In this document: piece by piece, positions 49,667-60,440 of the stretch
Position numbering within the stretch: position 1 is the first letter of the stretch
Layout: each line of letters starts with the position of its first letter
Origin: Prochlorococcus marinus bv. HNLC2
GTDB lineage: Bacteria > Cyanobacteriota > Cyanobacteriia > PCC-6307 > Cyanobiaceae
DNA: 64,000 nucleotides
Direction: 5' to 3'
NCBI GenBank assembly: GCA_000218745.1
Contig: GL947595.1
Location: 806,532 to 870,531, forward strand
Program-made: the position numbers and the translations under genes
The notes under the pieces: generated by a model
What the model was told of the DNA's origin: nothing
Seen by the model: only the letters and a program-made list of their open reading frames with translations
Databases searched by the model: none

Positions 49667-50374
49667 CTATAAAATTTTTTTAATATATTCTTCAGTCAAT
49701 TGGATATTTTGTAAGTTTAAATCAGGATGATTTTCTAAAAAAGAATTTCTAAGATTATTAATTAATTCATTACGTTTTAAATTTAAATTAATAGTAGGAG
49801 GCGCTTCCATCTTAAAAATTCTTGACCATAATTCTTTTGGAGGATTAAGCTGGATTTCTCCATGTTGTAAAAATGACCCTTTTTTCCAGTATTGAGCACT
49901 ACCAACTCTTTTAATCCCATTTTGATCAATTAAATCAGAAGTATATGAGGTACTGAAACAATTTTCTTGAATAATTGATTTTTTAATTGTCCCATATTTC
50001 AACTGAATGCCTAATGAAGAAAAATAGTTGATTAGCCAGTTATTTACAACTTGATAACTAAATTTTCGATATGTAGGTTTTTTAAAAGTAAGAGCGTAAG
50101 TTATGCCCCCGGAATGTAAAACTGCTCCTCCACCAGATGGCCTTTTTATAATTCTTATCGTACCTTCCTCCGATAATCTAATCCAATGGTTAGGTAAATC
50201 CTTTTGATGATATCCAATCGATATCCAATTCCCTTGCCATAAATAAAATCTTAAAGTAAATAAGATATTTTCATCTAAAATAGTTCTATCTAAAAAATAT
50301 AAATCTAAAGACATCTGAGTAATACCAGATGCCTTTAAAGTAGAAATAATAATTGCACTTTCTTTCCCTTTCAA
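49667..50374 (-). CDS. Lipoate-protein ligase A / lipoyl-octanoyl transferase family protein
   Basis: A 235-residue protein of the biotin/lipoate A/B ligase family. The key block RPSGGGAVLHSGGITYAL near residues 78-95 and GIKRVGSAQYWKKGSFLQHGEIQL near residue 160 carry the lipoyl-AMP loop and the catalytic Lys region. It may attach lipoate or move octanoyl groups to the E2 and GcvH proteins. It is short for LplA and lacks the accessory domain. Convergent with the M50-like gene. Confidence 0.82.
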   Translation of the reverse strand: MKGKESAIIISTLKASGITQMSLDLYFLDRTILDENILFTLRFYLWQGNWISIGYHQKDLPNHWIRLSEEGTIRIIKRPSGGGAVLHSGGITYALTFKKPTYRKFSYQVVNNWLINYFSSLGIQLKYGTIKKSIIQENCFSTSYTSDLIDQNGIKRVGSAQYWKKGSFLQHGEIQLNPPKELWSRIFKMEAPPTINLNLKRNELINNLRNSFLENHPDLNLQNIQLTEEYIKKIL

Positions 50375-50556
50375 ATTAATTTAGTTATTAGTTGAATTCT
50401 TAGAAGTAGGATCATAACAATTTTTTAATTTTATTTCTTATAAAAATATTACTTGATAATAAAAATATATTTAATTTTTAAGTAATTTATTTTTTAAAAG
50501 TAGAGAGATTTTTTTTGATGTGTTAGAAATAAATTATTACTATTTTTTTGATTTTT

Positions 50557-50922
50557 ATGGGATTTAACAAAGATACAAAATTGGAGGAAAATATAAATGA
50601 TGCTTTTCGCATAAGAAATTTAAATAATCATAAAATAATAGATTTTTATAGAGAAAAAATTTTTGTAAGTAATTCATTACTATTACTAAAGATATGTCTA
50701 ATGGCATTAGCAATAGTTAGCTTGGTAAAAGTTAGTTATATTTCAAAAATCAGGATTAATAGATTACAGGAAATTAATAATGCATATTTATATGAAAAAG
50801 AAAAATTTACAAATCTGTCAAATCGTTTTGATGATTTATTTTCATTAAATGGTGAGCAAAGATTTATGAAGGATCAGTATCAAATGATTTCTAGGGACAT
50901 ATTGAGAGTAATATGGCGTTGA
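50557..50922 (+). CDS. Short single-span coiled-coil protein, FtsB/DivIC-like candidate
   Basis: A 121-residue protein with a cytoplasmic N-terminus of about 45 residues, one transmembrane helix (SLLLLKICLMALAIVSLV) and a coiled-coil segment (RINRLQEINNAYLYEKEKFTNLSNR), ending in FMKDQYQMISRDILRVIWR. Layout and the closing motif resemble FtsB/DivIC (a hydrophobic-Gly-Met-Ile/Val-Lys-x-Gly-Glu end), but similarity is weak. Start is ATG 50557; a TTG 9 bases earlier is possible. It lies 53 bases before por with no link in function. The FtsB assignment is a hypothesis. Confidence 0.55.
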   Translation: MGFNKDTKLEENINDAFRIRNLNNHKIIDFYREKIFVSNSLLLLKICLMALAIVSLVKVSYISKIRINRLQEINNAYLYEKEKFTNLSNRFDDLFSLNGEQRFMKDQYQMISRDILRVIWR

Positions 50923-50975
50923 TGCAAAATTTAAAAATATATTTTGCACTATAAAAATGTTAGTAAGTTTTTTCA

Positions 50976-51980
50976 GTGGAAAAGTTTAAAAAAGGTGCAG
51001 TACTTATTACTGGAACCACTTCAGGAGTCGGATTAAATACTCTTAAACCATTAATTGAATTTGGTTGGGATATTATTGCGGTTAATCGATCGAGTAAAAG
51101 AGCGATTGATGAAGCCAATAAGATATTTAAAAATAATGAAATTGAAAGTATAAATTTTATAGAAATTGATTTAAGTGATTTAAATTCAGTAAGAGATGGT
51201 GCTAAAGAGATAGCAACTCGATTCGGAAATGTTCTAAAAGTCCTGATATGTAATGCAGCAGTATATAAACCAAGGCTAAAGAGACCTGAGAGATCCTCTC
51301 AAGGTTTTGAGAATTCGATGGCGGTTAATCACTTTGGACATTTTTTGCTAATAAATCTTCTCTTAGAGAGTATTTTGAATTCAGATGAAAAAATAATTTT
51401 AAATGGGGAAATTTCGAAATTTATTCCGAGAATTACAATATTAGGCACAGTTACGGCTAATTATCTTGAATTGGGAGGGAAAATCCCTATACCCGCCCCA
51501 GCAAATCTAGGAGATTTATCAGGTTTTGAACATGGCTTTCTATCTCCTATTAGTATGGCTAATGGTAAAAAATTCAAACCTGGTAAAGCATACAAAGATA
51601 GTAAACTGTGCAATATGATTACAGCTCAGGAATTATCAAAAAGATTTACACCTGACAAGCTTATTAGTAATTCTCTTTATCCAGGATGTGTAGCGAAGAC
51701 AAAACTGTTTAGAAATACCCCTTGGATCTTTAGAGTATTATTTCCGTTATTTCAGAAATTTATTACAGGAGGCTATGTTTCGGAAAGATTAGCTGGTAGA
51801 AGGGTGGCTTTAGTTGCAACTAATGAAGAATATGCTAGGACTGGTGTGCATTGGAGTTGGGGAAATAGACAAAAATTAGGAAAGAAGGTATTTTCTCAGA
51901 AATTATCACAAAGAATTATTGATCCATATACGTCATCAAGGGTGTGGAAACTTACAAAGAAACTGGTAGGACTAATTTGA
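50976..51980 (+). CDS. por: Light-dependent protochlorophyllide oxidoreductase (LPOR)
   Basis: Reduces protochlorophyllide to chlorophyllide with NADPH and a photon. The 334-residue SDR enzyme starts from GTG 50976, has the NADPH motif TGTTSGVG at residues 12-19, NAAVYKP, and the catalytic YKDSK with Tyr206 and Lys210. The conserved Cys of KLCNMIT follows. It ends one base before the convergent stop of chlL, so the light-driven and dark systems for the same step sit side by side. Confidence 0.96.
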   Translation: MEKFKKGAVLITGTTSGVGLNTLKPLIEFGWDIIAVNRSSKRAIDEANKIFKNNEIESINFIEIDLSDLNSVRDGAKEIATRFGNVLKVLICNAAVYKPRLKRPERSSQGFENSMAVNHFGHFLLINLLLESILNSDEKIILNGEISKFIPRITILGTVTANYLELGGKIPIPAPANLGDLSGFEHGFLSPISMANGKKFKPGKAYKDSKLCNMITAQELSKRFTPDKLISNSLYPGCVAKTKLFRNTPWIFRVLFPLFQKFITGGYVSERLAGRRVALVATNEEYARTGVHWSWGNRQKLGKKVFSQKLSQRIIDPYTSSRVWKLTKKLVGLI

Positions 51981-51981
51981 T

Positions 51982-52869
<888 letters not shown>

Positions 52870-53056
52870 TTAGAGCTTAATTATCACATTTATATTTATT
52901 CTTGCAGGGAAAACGACACCTTGGATATATTTATCAACAAATATTTATTTATTAATAATAAAAAGCTAAAAGTAAGTCTATTACAAAGCAATTTAAAGTA
53001 ATTATTTATACTTTAAGTGTTAATACTCATGCCTATTTGTATTTATTTTATATGCA

Positions 53057-54631
53057 TTAACTGAAAAATGCCTTTGCATCGTAGAGTGTTTCATCATCTA
53101 TTTCAGAAAGCCCTTTTGACAAGGCATATTTCTCGGTATTTGATTTAACTTTTCCTCTCACAAAAAAGGGAACTTTTGTTAATTCAGCTTTCCCTGAATC
53201 TGTCCAAATAACTTCTTTTAAATTTGATTGGTCTTCTTTAATTATATTTTCATGTTCACTTTCATTTGTGTTTACAGCTGTATGACCTAAATGACTTTGG
53301 TGGCCGTCAACAAATTCAAAGTCATGCTTAAACATGTCAATCAAGTGCTCTTCAAGACCCATCATTAATGGATGAACCCAGTCATCAAAAATTACATTTG
53401 CACCCTCCCAACCCATTTGAGGGCTATATCTTGCTGGAACATCTTGTACATGCATTGGAGTGCTGATAACTGCGCAAGGAATACCGAGTCTTTTAGCACT
53501 ATGTCTTTCCATTTGAGTTCCTAAAACTAATTCAGGTGATGTCTTCTTTATCGCATCTTCAACTTCAAGATAATTATTGGTTATAAGTGCTTCTAAATTT
53601 AAGTCTTTAGCCACTAGCCTAACTTTTCTAGCCATTTCTCTGCTATAGGTTCCTAATCCAACTACTTCAAATCCCAGTTCCTCCTTTGCTATTTTTGCTG
53701 CGGCGATCGCGTGAGTTCCATCTCCAAATATAAAAACTCTTTTACCTGTGAGATAATTTGAATCAACTGACTTTGAATACCATGGAAGTTTCGACTTGTT
53801 TTCTAATTCTTCTTGATTTGTTAGTGGAAGATCTAATTTTTTATGTACCTCTTTAATGAAATTTATTGTATTTTCAATTCCAATAGGAATAGTAGTGGTA
53901 TATTCCATCCCAAAATTTCTTTTTAGCCATTCACATGTAGTTTCTGCAATTTCATGATACAAGCAGATATTAATCTCAGCATCTATTAATCTTTTAATAT
54001 CATCTGGACTTGAATTAAGAGGAGAAACCACATTTGTATCAATACCCTGCTCAGAGAGGATTCTTTGAATCTCGATAACATCATCTCTGCATCTAAATCC
54101 AAGTAATGTTGGTCCTAATATGTTAACTTTTGGTCTTCTTCCTAAATCCTTCCATCTTTTTGCGCAAATTGAAGAATCTTCACTTACTTCCTCTTTAAGT
54201 AAAGTGCGGACTATTTGGTAAAAAGTTTCTGAGGCTCCCCAGTTTTCTTTTTTACTGTATGCGGGTAACTCTAAATTAACTATCGGGATATCAAATCCCA
54301 TTCCTTTTGCTAAAGCCCCCGGTTGATCTTGTATTAATTCTGCAGTACAACTTTCTCCAACTAAAAGAGTCTTAGGCTTAAATCTTTCTACTGCTTCCGA
54401 TATATTCTTTTTAACCAATTCGGCAGTATCTCCTCCTAAGTCTCTGGCCTGAAAGGTTGTATATGTAACAGGAGGTCTTTTCCCTCTCCTTTCTATCATT
54501 GTAAAGAGAAGATCAGCGTAAGTATCGCCTTGAGGTGCATGCAATAGGTAGTGTAAATCTCTCATTGAAGATGCGATTCTCATTGCACCAACATGGGGAG
54601 GTCCTTCATATGTCCAAAGAGTCAATTCCAT
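53057..54631 (-). CDS. chlB: Protochlorophyllide reductase subunit ChlB
   Basis: NifK-like subunit of the ChlN-ChlB catalytic component, 524 residues. The N-terminus [20 protein letters not shown] is diagnostic, followed by [41 protein letters not shown] and [24 protein letters not shown]. The conserved Asp (about residue 36) and cysteine ligands of the NB-cluster are present. C-terminal domain binds near ChlL. It starts 6 bases after chlN ends, so the two are translated from one transcript. Confidence 0.97.
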   Translation of the reverse strand: MELTLWTYEGPPHVGAMRIASSMRDLHYLLHAPQGDTYADLLFTMIERRGKRPPVTYTTFQARDLGGDTAELVKKNISEAVERFKPKTLLVGESCTAELIQDQPGALAKGMGFDIPIVNLELPAYSKKENWGASETFYQIVRTLLKEEVSEDSSICAKRWKDLGRRPKVNILGPTLLGFRCRDDVIEIQRILSEQGIDTNVVSPLNSSPDDIKRLIDAEINICLYHEIAETTCEWLKRNFGMEYTTTIPIGIENTINFIKEVHKKLDLPLTNQEELENKSKLPWYSKSVDSNYLTGKRVFIFGDGTHAIAAAKIAKEELGFEVVGLGTYSREMARKVRLVAKDLNLEALITNNYLEVEDAIKKTSPELVLGTQMERHSAKRLGIPCAVISTPMHVQDVPARYSPQMGWEGANVIFDDWVHPLMMGLEEHLIDMFKHDFEFVDGHQSHLGHTAVNTNESEHENIIKEDQSNLKEVIWTDSGKAELTKVPFFVRGKVKSNTEKYALSKGLSEIDDETLYDAKAFFS

Positions 54632-54637
54632 GATGTT

Positions 54638-55912
<1,275 letters not shown>

Positions 55913-56055
55913 TTATTTATAAAGCTTGCATAAATTTTCAATTTTAAGAAAGTAATTGATTAAGTTCTCTTACAAAATGAATTCATTTCAAAAACTTATA
56001 TGAATGTTTAAATATTCAAATGATTAAATTTCTTAAGGCTTAAAAATAAAAAATT

Positions 56056-56424
56056 TCAATTTCTCCAGTAATTATTTTCACTACTATTTTTAGCAATTTT
56101 CCAAACATTTCTAGAAACTTTAATAGCTATTAATCCACCTCTTTCCACTCTTGATTTCCCTGGTTTGGCGCCCATTAAAAATGAAACTTCTGCGGTACTG
56201 ATTGGAGCACCAGTTTTAATGGCTAAGTCAATTAACTCCAGTCTATTTCTAAAGTTTTTCATATTTCGTAAGTCCTTATTATCGTCAATTAACCAACTGA
56301 AAGAGGGATCCTTTTGCGATAATTTTTGCATTAAAGTTAAACTAACCAAACCCAGAGTTTGATCTGGACTTAATTCTCTATTCTCAGATGATGATTTAAT
56401 TGGATTTTTGTGAGGTGAAGTCAT
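56056..56424 (-). CDS. Conserved hypothetical protein between chlN and csoS1D
   Basis: A 122-residue basic protein. The N-terminal third is polar, a helical middle (QTLGLVSLTLMQKLSQ, RNRLELIDLAIKTG) follows and the C-terminal part reads APISTAEVSFLMGAKPGKSRVERGGLIAIKVSRNVWKI, which looks like a winged-helix or similar DNA-binding unit. No recognised domain. ATG 56424 (MTSPHKNP) is favoured over the earlier in-frame start at 56436. It is divergent from csoS1D across a 98-base gap, a usual place for a local regulator, but that is only inference. Confidence 0.6.
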   Translation of the reverse strand: MTSPHKNPIKSSSENRELSPDQTLGLVSLTLMQKLSQKDPSFSWLIDDNKDLRNMKNFRNRLELIDLAIKTGAPISTAEVSFLMGAKPGKSRVERGGLIAIKVSRNVWKIAKNSSENNYWRN

Positions 56425-56522
56425 AAATTTATTCACTATTTAAATTGAAGTTATCGGTTCATAAGCATAGTGCAAGTTAATTTGATAGAAATATTGACCC
56501 ATAATCAGTTATAGTCTCCAGA

Positions 56523-57287
56523 ATGGAACCGACTTCTAGTTTAAATAGAGGAGAGCGCAGAAATAAAAGTTCTCTAGTTACTGGCTCTGAGATTCAGTCT
56601 CATGGTGGTGGGAGTTATATTACAACCGATTCAGAAAAATCTTTAGTTTCCAGGCAAGCAAGTCAAGTTGAACAAATTGAACTTAGAACATATGTCTTTT
56701 TAGATTCTTTGCAACCACAATTGGCAGCATATATGGGAACTGTTAGTAGAGGTTTTTTGCCAATACCTGGTGATGCTTGTTTATGGATGGAAGTATCTCC
56801 TGGAATGGCTATTCATAGAGTCACTGACATAGCTTTAAAAGCTAGTAATGTAAGACTTGGCCAAATGATTGTTGAAAGAGAGTTTGGTTCTTTCGCCCTT
56901 TACCATAAAGATCAAAGTACCGTTTTGCATTCAGGAGATGTAGTCTTAGATGCTATTGGTAGTGAAATTAGAAAAAGAACAAAACCAGCTACAAGTTGGA
57001 CTGAGATTATTAGGGCGATAACACCAGATCACTCGGTTTTAATTAATAGGCAAAATAGAAGTGGCTCAATGATCCAGGCTGGTATGAGTATGTTTATTCT
57101 TGAAACAGAGCCAGCAGGATATGTATTGAAAGCTGCTAATGAGGCTGAAAAGGCATCAAACATAACAGTTGTTGATGTAAAAGCAGTAGGTGCTTTTGGA
57201 AGACTTACTCTTGCAGGCAAAGAAGGAGATGTTGAAGAAGCTGCAGCTGCCTCAATAAATGCAATTGAACAAATAACTAATTTTTAA
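56523..57287 (+). CDS. csoS1D: Carboxysome shell protein CsoS1D (tandem BMC domain)
   Basis: Two BMC domains in one chain (about residues 50-150 and 150-254) form trimers that stack as pseudohexamers with a gated pore, thought to pass larger metabolites such as RuBP through the alpha-carboxysome shell. Domain 1 has [19 protein letters not shown], domain 2 [23 protein letters not shown] and [11 protein letters not shown]. The polar first 50 residues include SSLVTGSE, which resembles the VTG repeats of CsoS2. Located at the front of the carboxysome cluster but separated from csoS1 by the opposite-strand rdgB. Confidence 0.93.
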   Translation: MEPTSSLNRGERRNKSSLVTGSEIQSHGGGSYITTDSEKSLVSRQASQVEQIELRTYVFLDSLQPQLAAYMGTVSRGFLPIPGDACLWMEVSPGMAIHRVTDIALKASNVRLGQMIVEREFGSFALYHKDQSTVLHSGDVVLDAIGSEIRKRTKPATSWTEIIRAITPDHSVLINRQNRSGSMIQAGMSMFILETEPAGYVLKAANEAEKASNITVVDVKAVGAFGRLTLAGKEGDVEEAAAASINAIEQITNF

Positions 57288-57290
57288 AAT

Positions 57291-57875
57291 CTAGCTCAAA
57301 TGTAGTGCTTCTTTTAAAAAAGGTGATAACTCCCTGGCCGCTTTTCCCCTACTACCCAATTTTGTAAGTTGAGATTGGCTAAGTTCTCCATATACACAAT
57401 TAGCTTCTTTAACCCAAAATATTGATTCAAATTCACCATTTGGGTATTTGGGCTCTTTTAATATTTCTCCCCAGGAAATTCCAGTAGTTTCTTTAACTAA
57501 TTTGCCATTAGGATCGCATAAGACCATGCAGCTTATAAATCTTGCAGTTCTATATGGAGTATTACCCATCTCTCTGATAAGTTTATTGAGTTTTTCATCT
57601 TTGCTTTTTGCATATCTTGCTGAATATATTCCAGGACGACCATCTAAATAATCTACTTCCAATCCAGAATCATCCGCCAATGCCCAGGAATTTGTTTTTG
57701 TAGCTGCTGCTTTAGCTTTAAGGAATGCATTCTCTAAATAACTGTCCCCTGTTTCCTCGACGTTTAAAGTTTCTGGTTGTTTTTGAACAATCAAATTCAA
57801 AACATTTAACATTCCTGAAATTTCAGCAACTTTTTTAGGATTACCACTAGCAATTACTAAAATAGATTTATCCAA
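57291..57875 (-). CDS. rdgB: Non-canonical purine NTP pyrophosphatase (RdgB/HAM1)
   Basis: Hydrolyses dITP, ITP and XTP to monophosphates and keeps them out of DNA. The 194-residue protein has VIASGNPKKVAEI near the start, ETGDSYLENAFLKAKAAA, ALADDSGLEVDYLDGRPGIYSARY, and SRGKAARELSPF near the end, all standard. Its position between csoS1D and csoS1 on the opposite strand is kept in marine picocyanobacteria as far as I know, without a known link to carboxysomes. Confidence 0.94.
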   Translation of the reverse strand: MDKSILVIASGNPKKVAEISGMLNVLNLIVQKQPETLNVEETGDSYLENAFLKAKAAATKTNSWALADDSGLEVDYLDGRPGIYSARYAKSKDEKLNKLIREMGNTPYRTARFISCMVLCDPNGKLVKETTGISWGEILKEPKYPNGEFESIFWVKEANCVYGELSQSQLTKLGSRGKAARELSPFLKEALHLS

Positions 57876-57923
57876 TGTGTTTAATAAATTATTAATTTTT
57901 CATCTTAACTGAAAATTGATACA

Positions 57924-57973
57924 GAGACAGGATAGGTTGAACATTCCACACCTGCGTAGGCAGGGCCTGTCTC
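57924..57973 (+). ncRNA. Nested GC-rich hairpin, candidate small RNA or leader element
   Basis: GAGACAGG (57924-57931) pairs perfectly with CCTGTCTC (57966-57973). Inside, CCTGC and GCAGG (57951-57964) form a second perfect 5-bp stem with loop GTAG. The segment is far richer in G and C than other spacers. No T-run follows, so it is not a classical terminator. It could be a small RNA, or a leader structure on either strand. Confidence 0.4.
57936..57950 (+). promoter_or_regulatory. Copy 2 of the shared intergenic word
   Basis: GTTGAACATTCCACA, identical over 15 bases to the reverse complement of 11687-11701. It lies within the loop side of the nested hairpin at 57924-57973. Confidence 0.45.
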
Positions 57974-58073
57974 GTACGGTGATAACTTAATGTAAATTTT
58001 TTATTAACACAACTGTATGTTTTGATGCTCTGACCAATTTTCAATAGTTAAGACATATCAATCATAGCAAGGG

Positions 58074-58092
58074 TGATAAGTTTAACTTATCA
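58074..58092. promoter_or_regulatory. 19-bp perfect palindrome upstream of csoS1, candidate operator
   Basis: TGATAAGTTTAACTTATCA is a perfect inverted repeat with a single central base, 106 bases before csoS1. It contains TTA/TAA half-sites of the kind used by LysR regulators (RbcR/CcmR family). Flanking near-identical TATCAATCATAG and TATCAATGATAG add a direct-repeat pattern. Confidence 0.45.
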
Positions 58093-58168
58093 ATGATAGA
58101 AAAAACATTAATGGCTTTTGGTCTAAAAACACTTGACTTTTAAGGTCTCGATAGAGCATTCTTCCAAA

Positions 58169-58181
58169 TGAACATTCCACA
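58169..58181 (+). promoter_or_regulatory. Copy 3 of the shared intergenic word
   Basis: TGAACATTCCACA, 13 bases shared with copies 1 and 2, ending 17 bases before the csoS1 ATG, so it would lie in the mRNA leader or overlap the ribosome site region. Confidence 0.45.
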
Positions 58182-58198
58182 TTAATACATAGTAGGCA

Positions 58199-58510
58199 AT
58201 GGCTACAGAAACAATGGGTATCGCTCTCGGCATGATCGAGACACGCGGACTTGTACCTGCAATTGAAGCAGCAGATGCAATGACCAAGGCAGCAGAAGTT
58301 CGCCTTATTGGTCGTGAATTCGTTGGTGGCGGTTATGTAACCGTTTTAGTAAGAGGCGAAACTGGTGCAGTTAATGCTGCAGTTAGAGCTGGTGCTGACG
58401 CTTGTGAAAGAGTTGGTGATGGCTTAGTTGCTGCACACATCATTGCACGTCCTCATAGAGAAGTTGAACCTGCTCTAGGTAACGGAAATTTCCTTGGACA
58501 AAAGGACTGA
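58199..58510 (+). CDS. csoS1: Carboxysome shell hexamer protein CsoS1
   Basis: A single BMC domain of 103 residues forming the hexagonal facets of the alpha-carboxysome. The pore loop FVGGGY is at residues 41-46, GMIETRGLVPAIEAADAM is the first helix, and IIARPHREVEPAL ends the fold. Only one such gene is seen here, as expected for high-light Prochlorococcus. It starts the main carboxysome-RuBisCO operon, 60 bases ahead of rbcL. Its GC content is higher than in surrounding genes, in line with strong expression. Confidence 0.97.
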   Translation: MATETMGIALGMIETRGLVPAIEAADAMTKAAEVRLIGREFVGGGYVTVLVRGETGAVNAAVRAGADACERVGDGLVAAHIIARPHREVEPALGNGNFLGQKD

Positions 58511-58570
58511 ATTAGTAAATCAATAGCATAAGCTTTTGAATAAATTCCCTACACAAACCAAGGAGTATCT

Positions 58571-59986
58571 ATGAGTAAGAAGTATGACGCTGGGGTAAAG
58601 GAGTACAGAGATACCTACTGGACTCCTGAATATGTCCCCTTAGACACAGACCTACTAGCATGTTTCAAATGTACAGGTCAAGAAGGTGTTCCAAGAGAAG
58701 AAGTTGCAGCAGCTGTTGCGGCTGAATCCTCAACAGGTACTTGGTCAACAGTTTGGTCCGAGTTACTTACAGATTTAGAATTTTATAAAGGACGTTGTTA
58801 TCGAATCGAAGACGTTCCTGGAGATCCTGAAGCTTTTTATGCTTTTATTGCATATCCTTTAGATCTTTTTGAAGAAGGTTCTATTACAAACGTATTAACA
58901 TCTCTAGTAGGAAACGTTTTTGGATTCAAAGCTCTAAGACATTTACGTCTAGAAGATATCAGATTCCCAATTGCTTTCATTAAAACTTGCGGCGGTCCAC
59001 CAAATGGAATCGTAGTTGAGAGAGATCGTTTAAACAAATACGGAAGACCTCTTCTGGGTTGTACCATTAAACCTAAATTAGGATTATCTGGTAAAAACTA
59101 CGGTCGAGTTGTATATGAGTGTCTTAGAGGCGGTCTTGATTTAACGAAGGATGATGAGAATATTAACTCTCAACCATTCCAACGTTGGAGAGAAAGATTT
59201 GAGTTTGTTGCAGAGGCAGTTAAGCTTGCCCAGCAAGAAACTGGAGAAGTTAAAGGTCACTATTTAAACTGTACTGCTAACACTCCTGAAGAACTCTACG
59301 AACGAGCTGAATTTGCAAAAGAACTAGATATGCCAATCATCATGCATGATTACATAACTGGTGGTTTTACAGCAAATACTGGATTAGCAAACTGGTGTCG
59401 TAAAAATGGCATGCTTCTGCATATTCACAGAGCTATGCATGCTGTTATTGATAGACATCCAAAGCATGGTATTCATTTCAGAGTTCTAGCAAAATGTTTG
59501 AGACTCTCAGGAGGAGATCAATTACATACTGGAACGGTTGTTGGAAAACTAGAAGGCGATCGTCAAACAACTCTTGGTTATATTGATAACTTAAGAGAGT
59601 CATTTGTTCCTGAAGATAGATCAAGAGGTAACTTCTTTGATCAAGATTGGGGTTCAATGCCTGGAGTATTTGCCGTAGCATCAGGTGGTATTCATGTTTG
59701 GCATATGCCTGCACTTCTAGCGATTTTTGGAGATGATTCTTGTCTTCAGTTCGGTGGAGGAACACATGGTCATCCATGGGGTTCAGCTGCTGGAGCTGCA
59801 GCGAACAGAGTTGCTTTAGAAGCTTGTGTAAAAGCACGTAATGCTGGTCGCGAAATCGAAAAAGAGAGTAGAGACATTCTTATGGAAGCTGCTAAGCATA
59901 GTCCTGAATTAGCTATTGCTCTTGAAACTTGGAAGGAAATCAAGTTTGAGTTTGATACCGTCGACAAGCTTGACGTTCAAGGTTAA
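58571..59986 (+). CDS. rbcL: RuBisCO large subunit, form IA
   Basis: Fixes CO2 on ribulose bisphosphate inside the carboxysome. The 471-residue protein has [22 protein letters not shown], the carbamylated lysine Lys193 in [17 protein letters not shown], loop 6 [10 protein letters not shown] and [10 protein letters not shown]. Sequence around the N-terminus ([19 protein letters not shown]) is of the alpha-cyanobacterial form IA type. A perfect AAGGAG ribosome site precedes ATG 58571. The short N-terminus lets the assembly partner CsoS2 bind. Confidence 0.98.
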
Positions 59987-60000
59987 ACCAGATTTCAAAA

Positions 60001-60024
60001 TTGAGGAGATTATTTTCTCCTCAA
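60001..60024 (+). other. Stem-loop after rbcL
   Basis: TTGAGGAGA (60001-60009) pairs perfectly with TCTCCTCAA (60016-60024) around a 6-base loop, 15 bases after the rbcL stop. No T-run follows. It may protect the rbcL 3' end or be a processing site. Confidence 0.5.
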
Positions 60025-60036
60025 ACTTCTACAAAT

Positions 60037-60052
60037 CTCGTTCTATTACGAG
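60037..60052 (+). other. Second small stem-loop before rbcS
   Basis: CTCGT (60037-60041) pairs with ACGAG (60048-60052) around TCTATT, 27 bases before the rbcS ATG. With the preceding hairpin it makes a structured rbcL-rbcS spacer. Confidence 0.35.
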
Positions 60053-60078
60053 TAATTTCATTCACATTTAGATTAATT

Positions 60079-60420
60079 ATGCCTTTCCAGAGCACAGTAG
60101 GCGACTATCAAACAGTTGCAACCCTGGAAACATTCGGTTTCTTACCACCGATGACCCAGGAAGAAATATATGATCAAATTGCATACATAATTGCTCAAGG
60201 CTGGAGTCCTGTTATTGAGCATGTACATCCTAGTGGAAGTATGCAAACTTATTGGTCTTATTGGAAACTCCCATTCTTTGGGGAAAAAGATCTTAACTTG
60301 GTTGTAAGTGAATTAGAGGCATGTCATAGAGCATACCCTGATCACCATGTAAGAATCATCGGTTACGATGCTTACACTCAAAGCCAAGGGACAGCTTTTG
60401 TAGTTTTCCAAGGACGTTAA
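60079..60420 (+). CDS. rbcS: RuBisCO small subunit, form IA
   Basis: Caps the L8S8 holoenzyme. The 113-residue protein starts MPFQSTVGDYQTVATLETFGFLPP, with MTQEEIYDQIAYIIAQGW and YWKLPFFGEKDLN in the usual order and ends FVVFQGR. ATG 60079 fits the family start; the longer frame from 60001 runs through two stem-loops and is ignored. Transcribed with rbcL after a 92-base structured spacer. Confidence 0.97.
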   Translation: MPFQSTVGDYQTVATLETFGFLPPMTQEEIYDQIAYIIAQGWSPVIEHVHPSGSMQTYWSYWKLPFFGEKDLNLVVSELEACHRAYPDHHVRIIGYDAYTQSQGTAFVVFQGR

Positions 60421-60440
60421 ATCTACTTTATGTAGTAAAT

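Larger units (their letters stand above)
57876..58198. other. 323-base regulatory gap between rdgB and csoS1
   Basis: No coding frame is supported. It carries a nested hairpin (57924-57973), two copies of the GAACATTCCACA word (57936-57950 and 58169-58181), a 19-bp palindrome (58074-58092) flanked by TATCAATCATAG and TATCAATGATAG, and a TTGACT (58133-58138) that could be a -35 box. It must contain the promoter of the csoS1-rbcL-rbcS-csoS2-csoS3 transcript and that of rdgB. Confidence 0.6.

Noticed and set aside
59478-59837. 119-residue minus-strand frame inside rbcL
   Set aside because: Shadow of rbcL codon use; low-complexity Leu/Gln-rich product.
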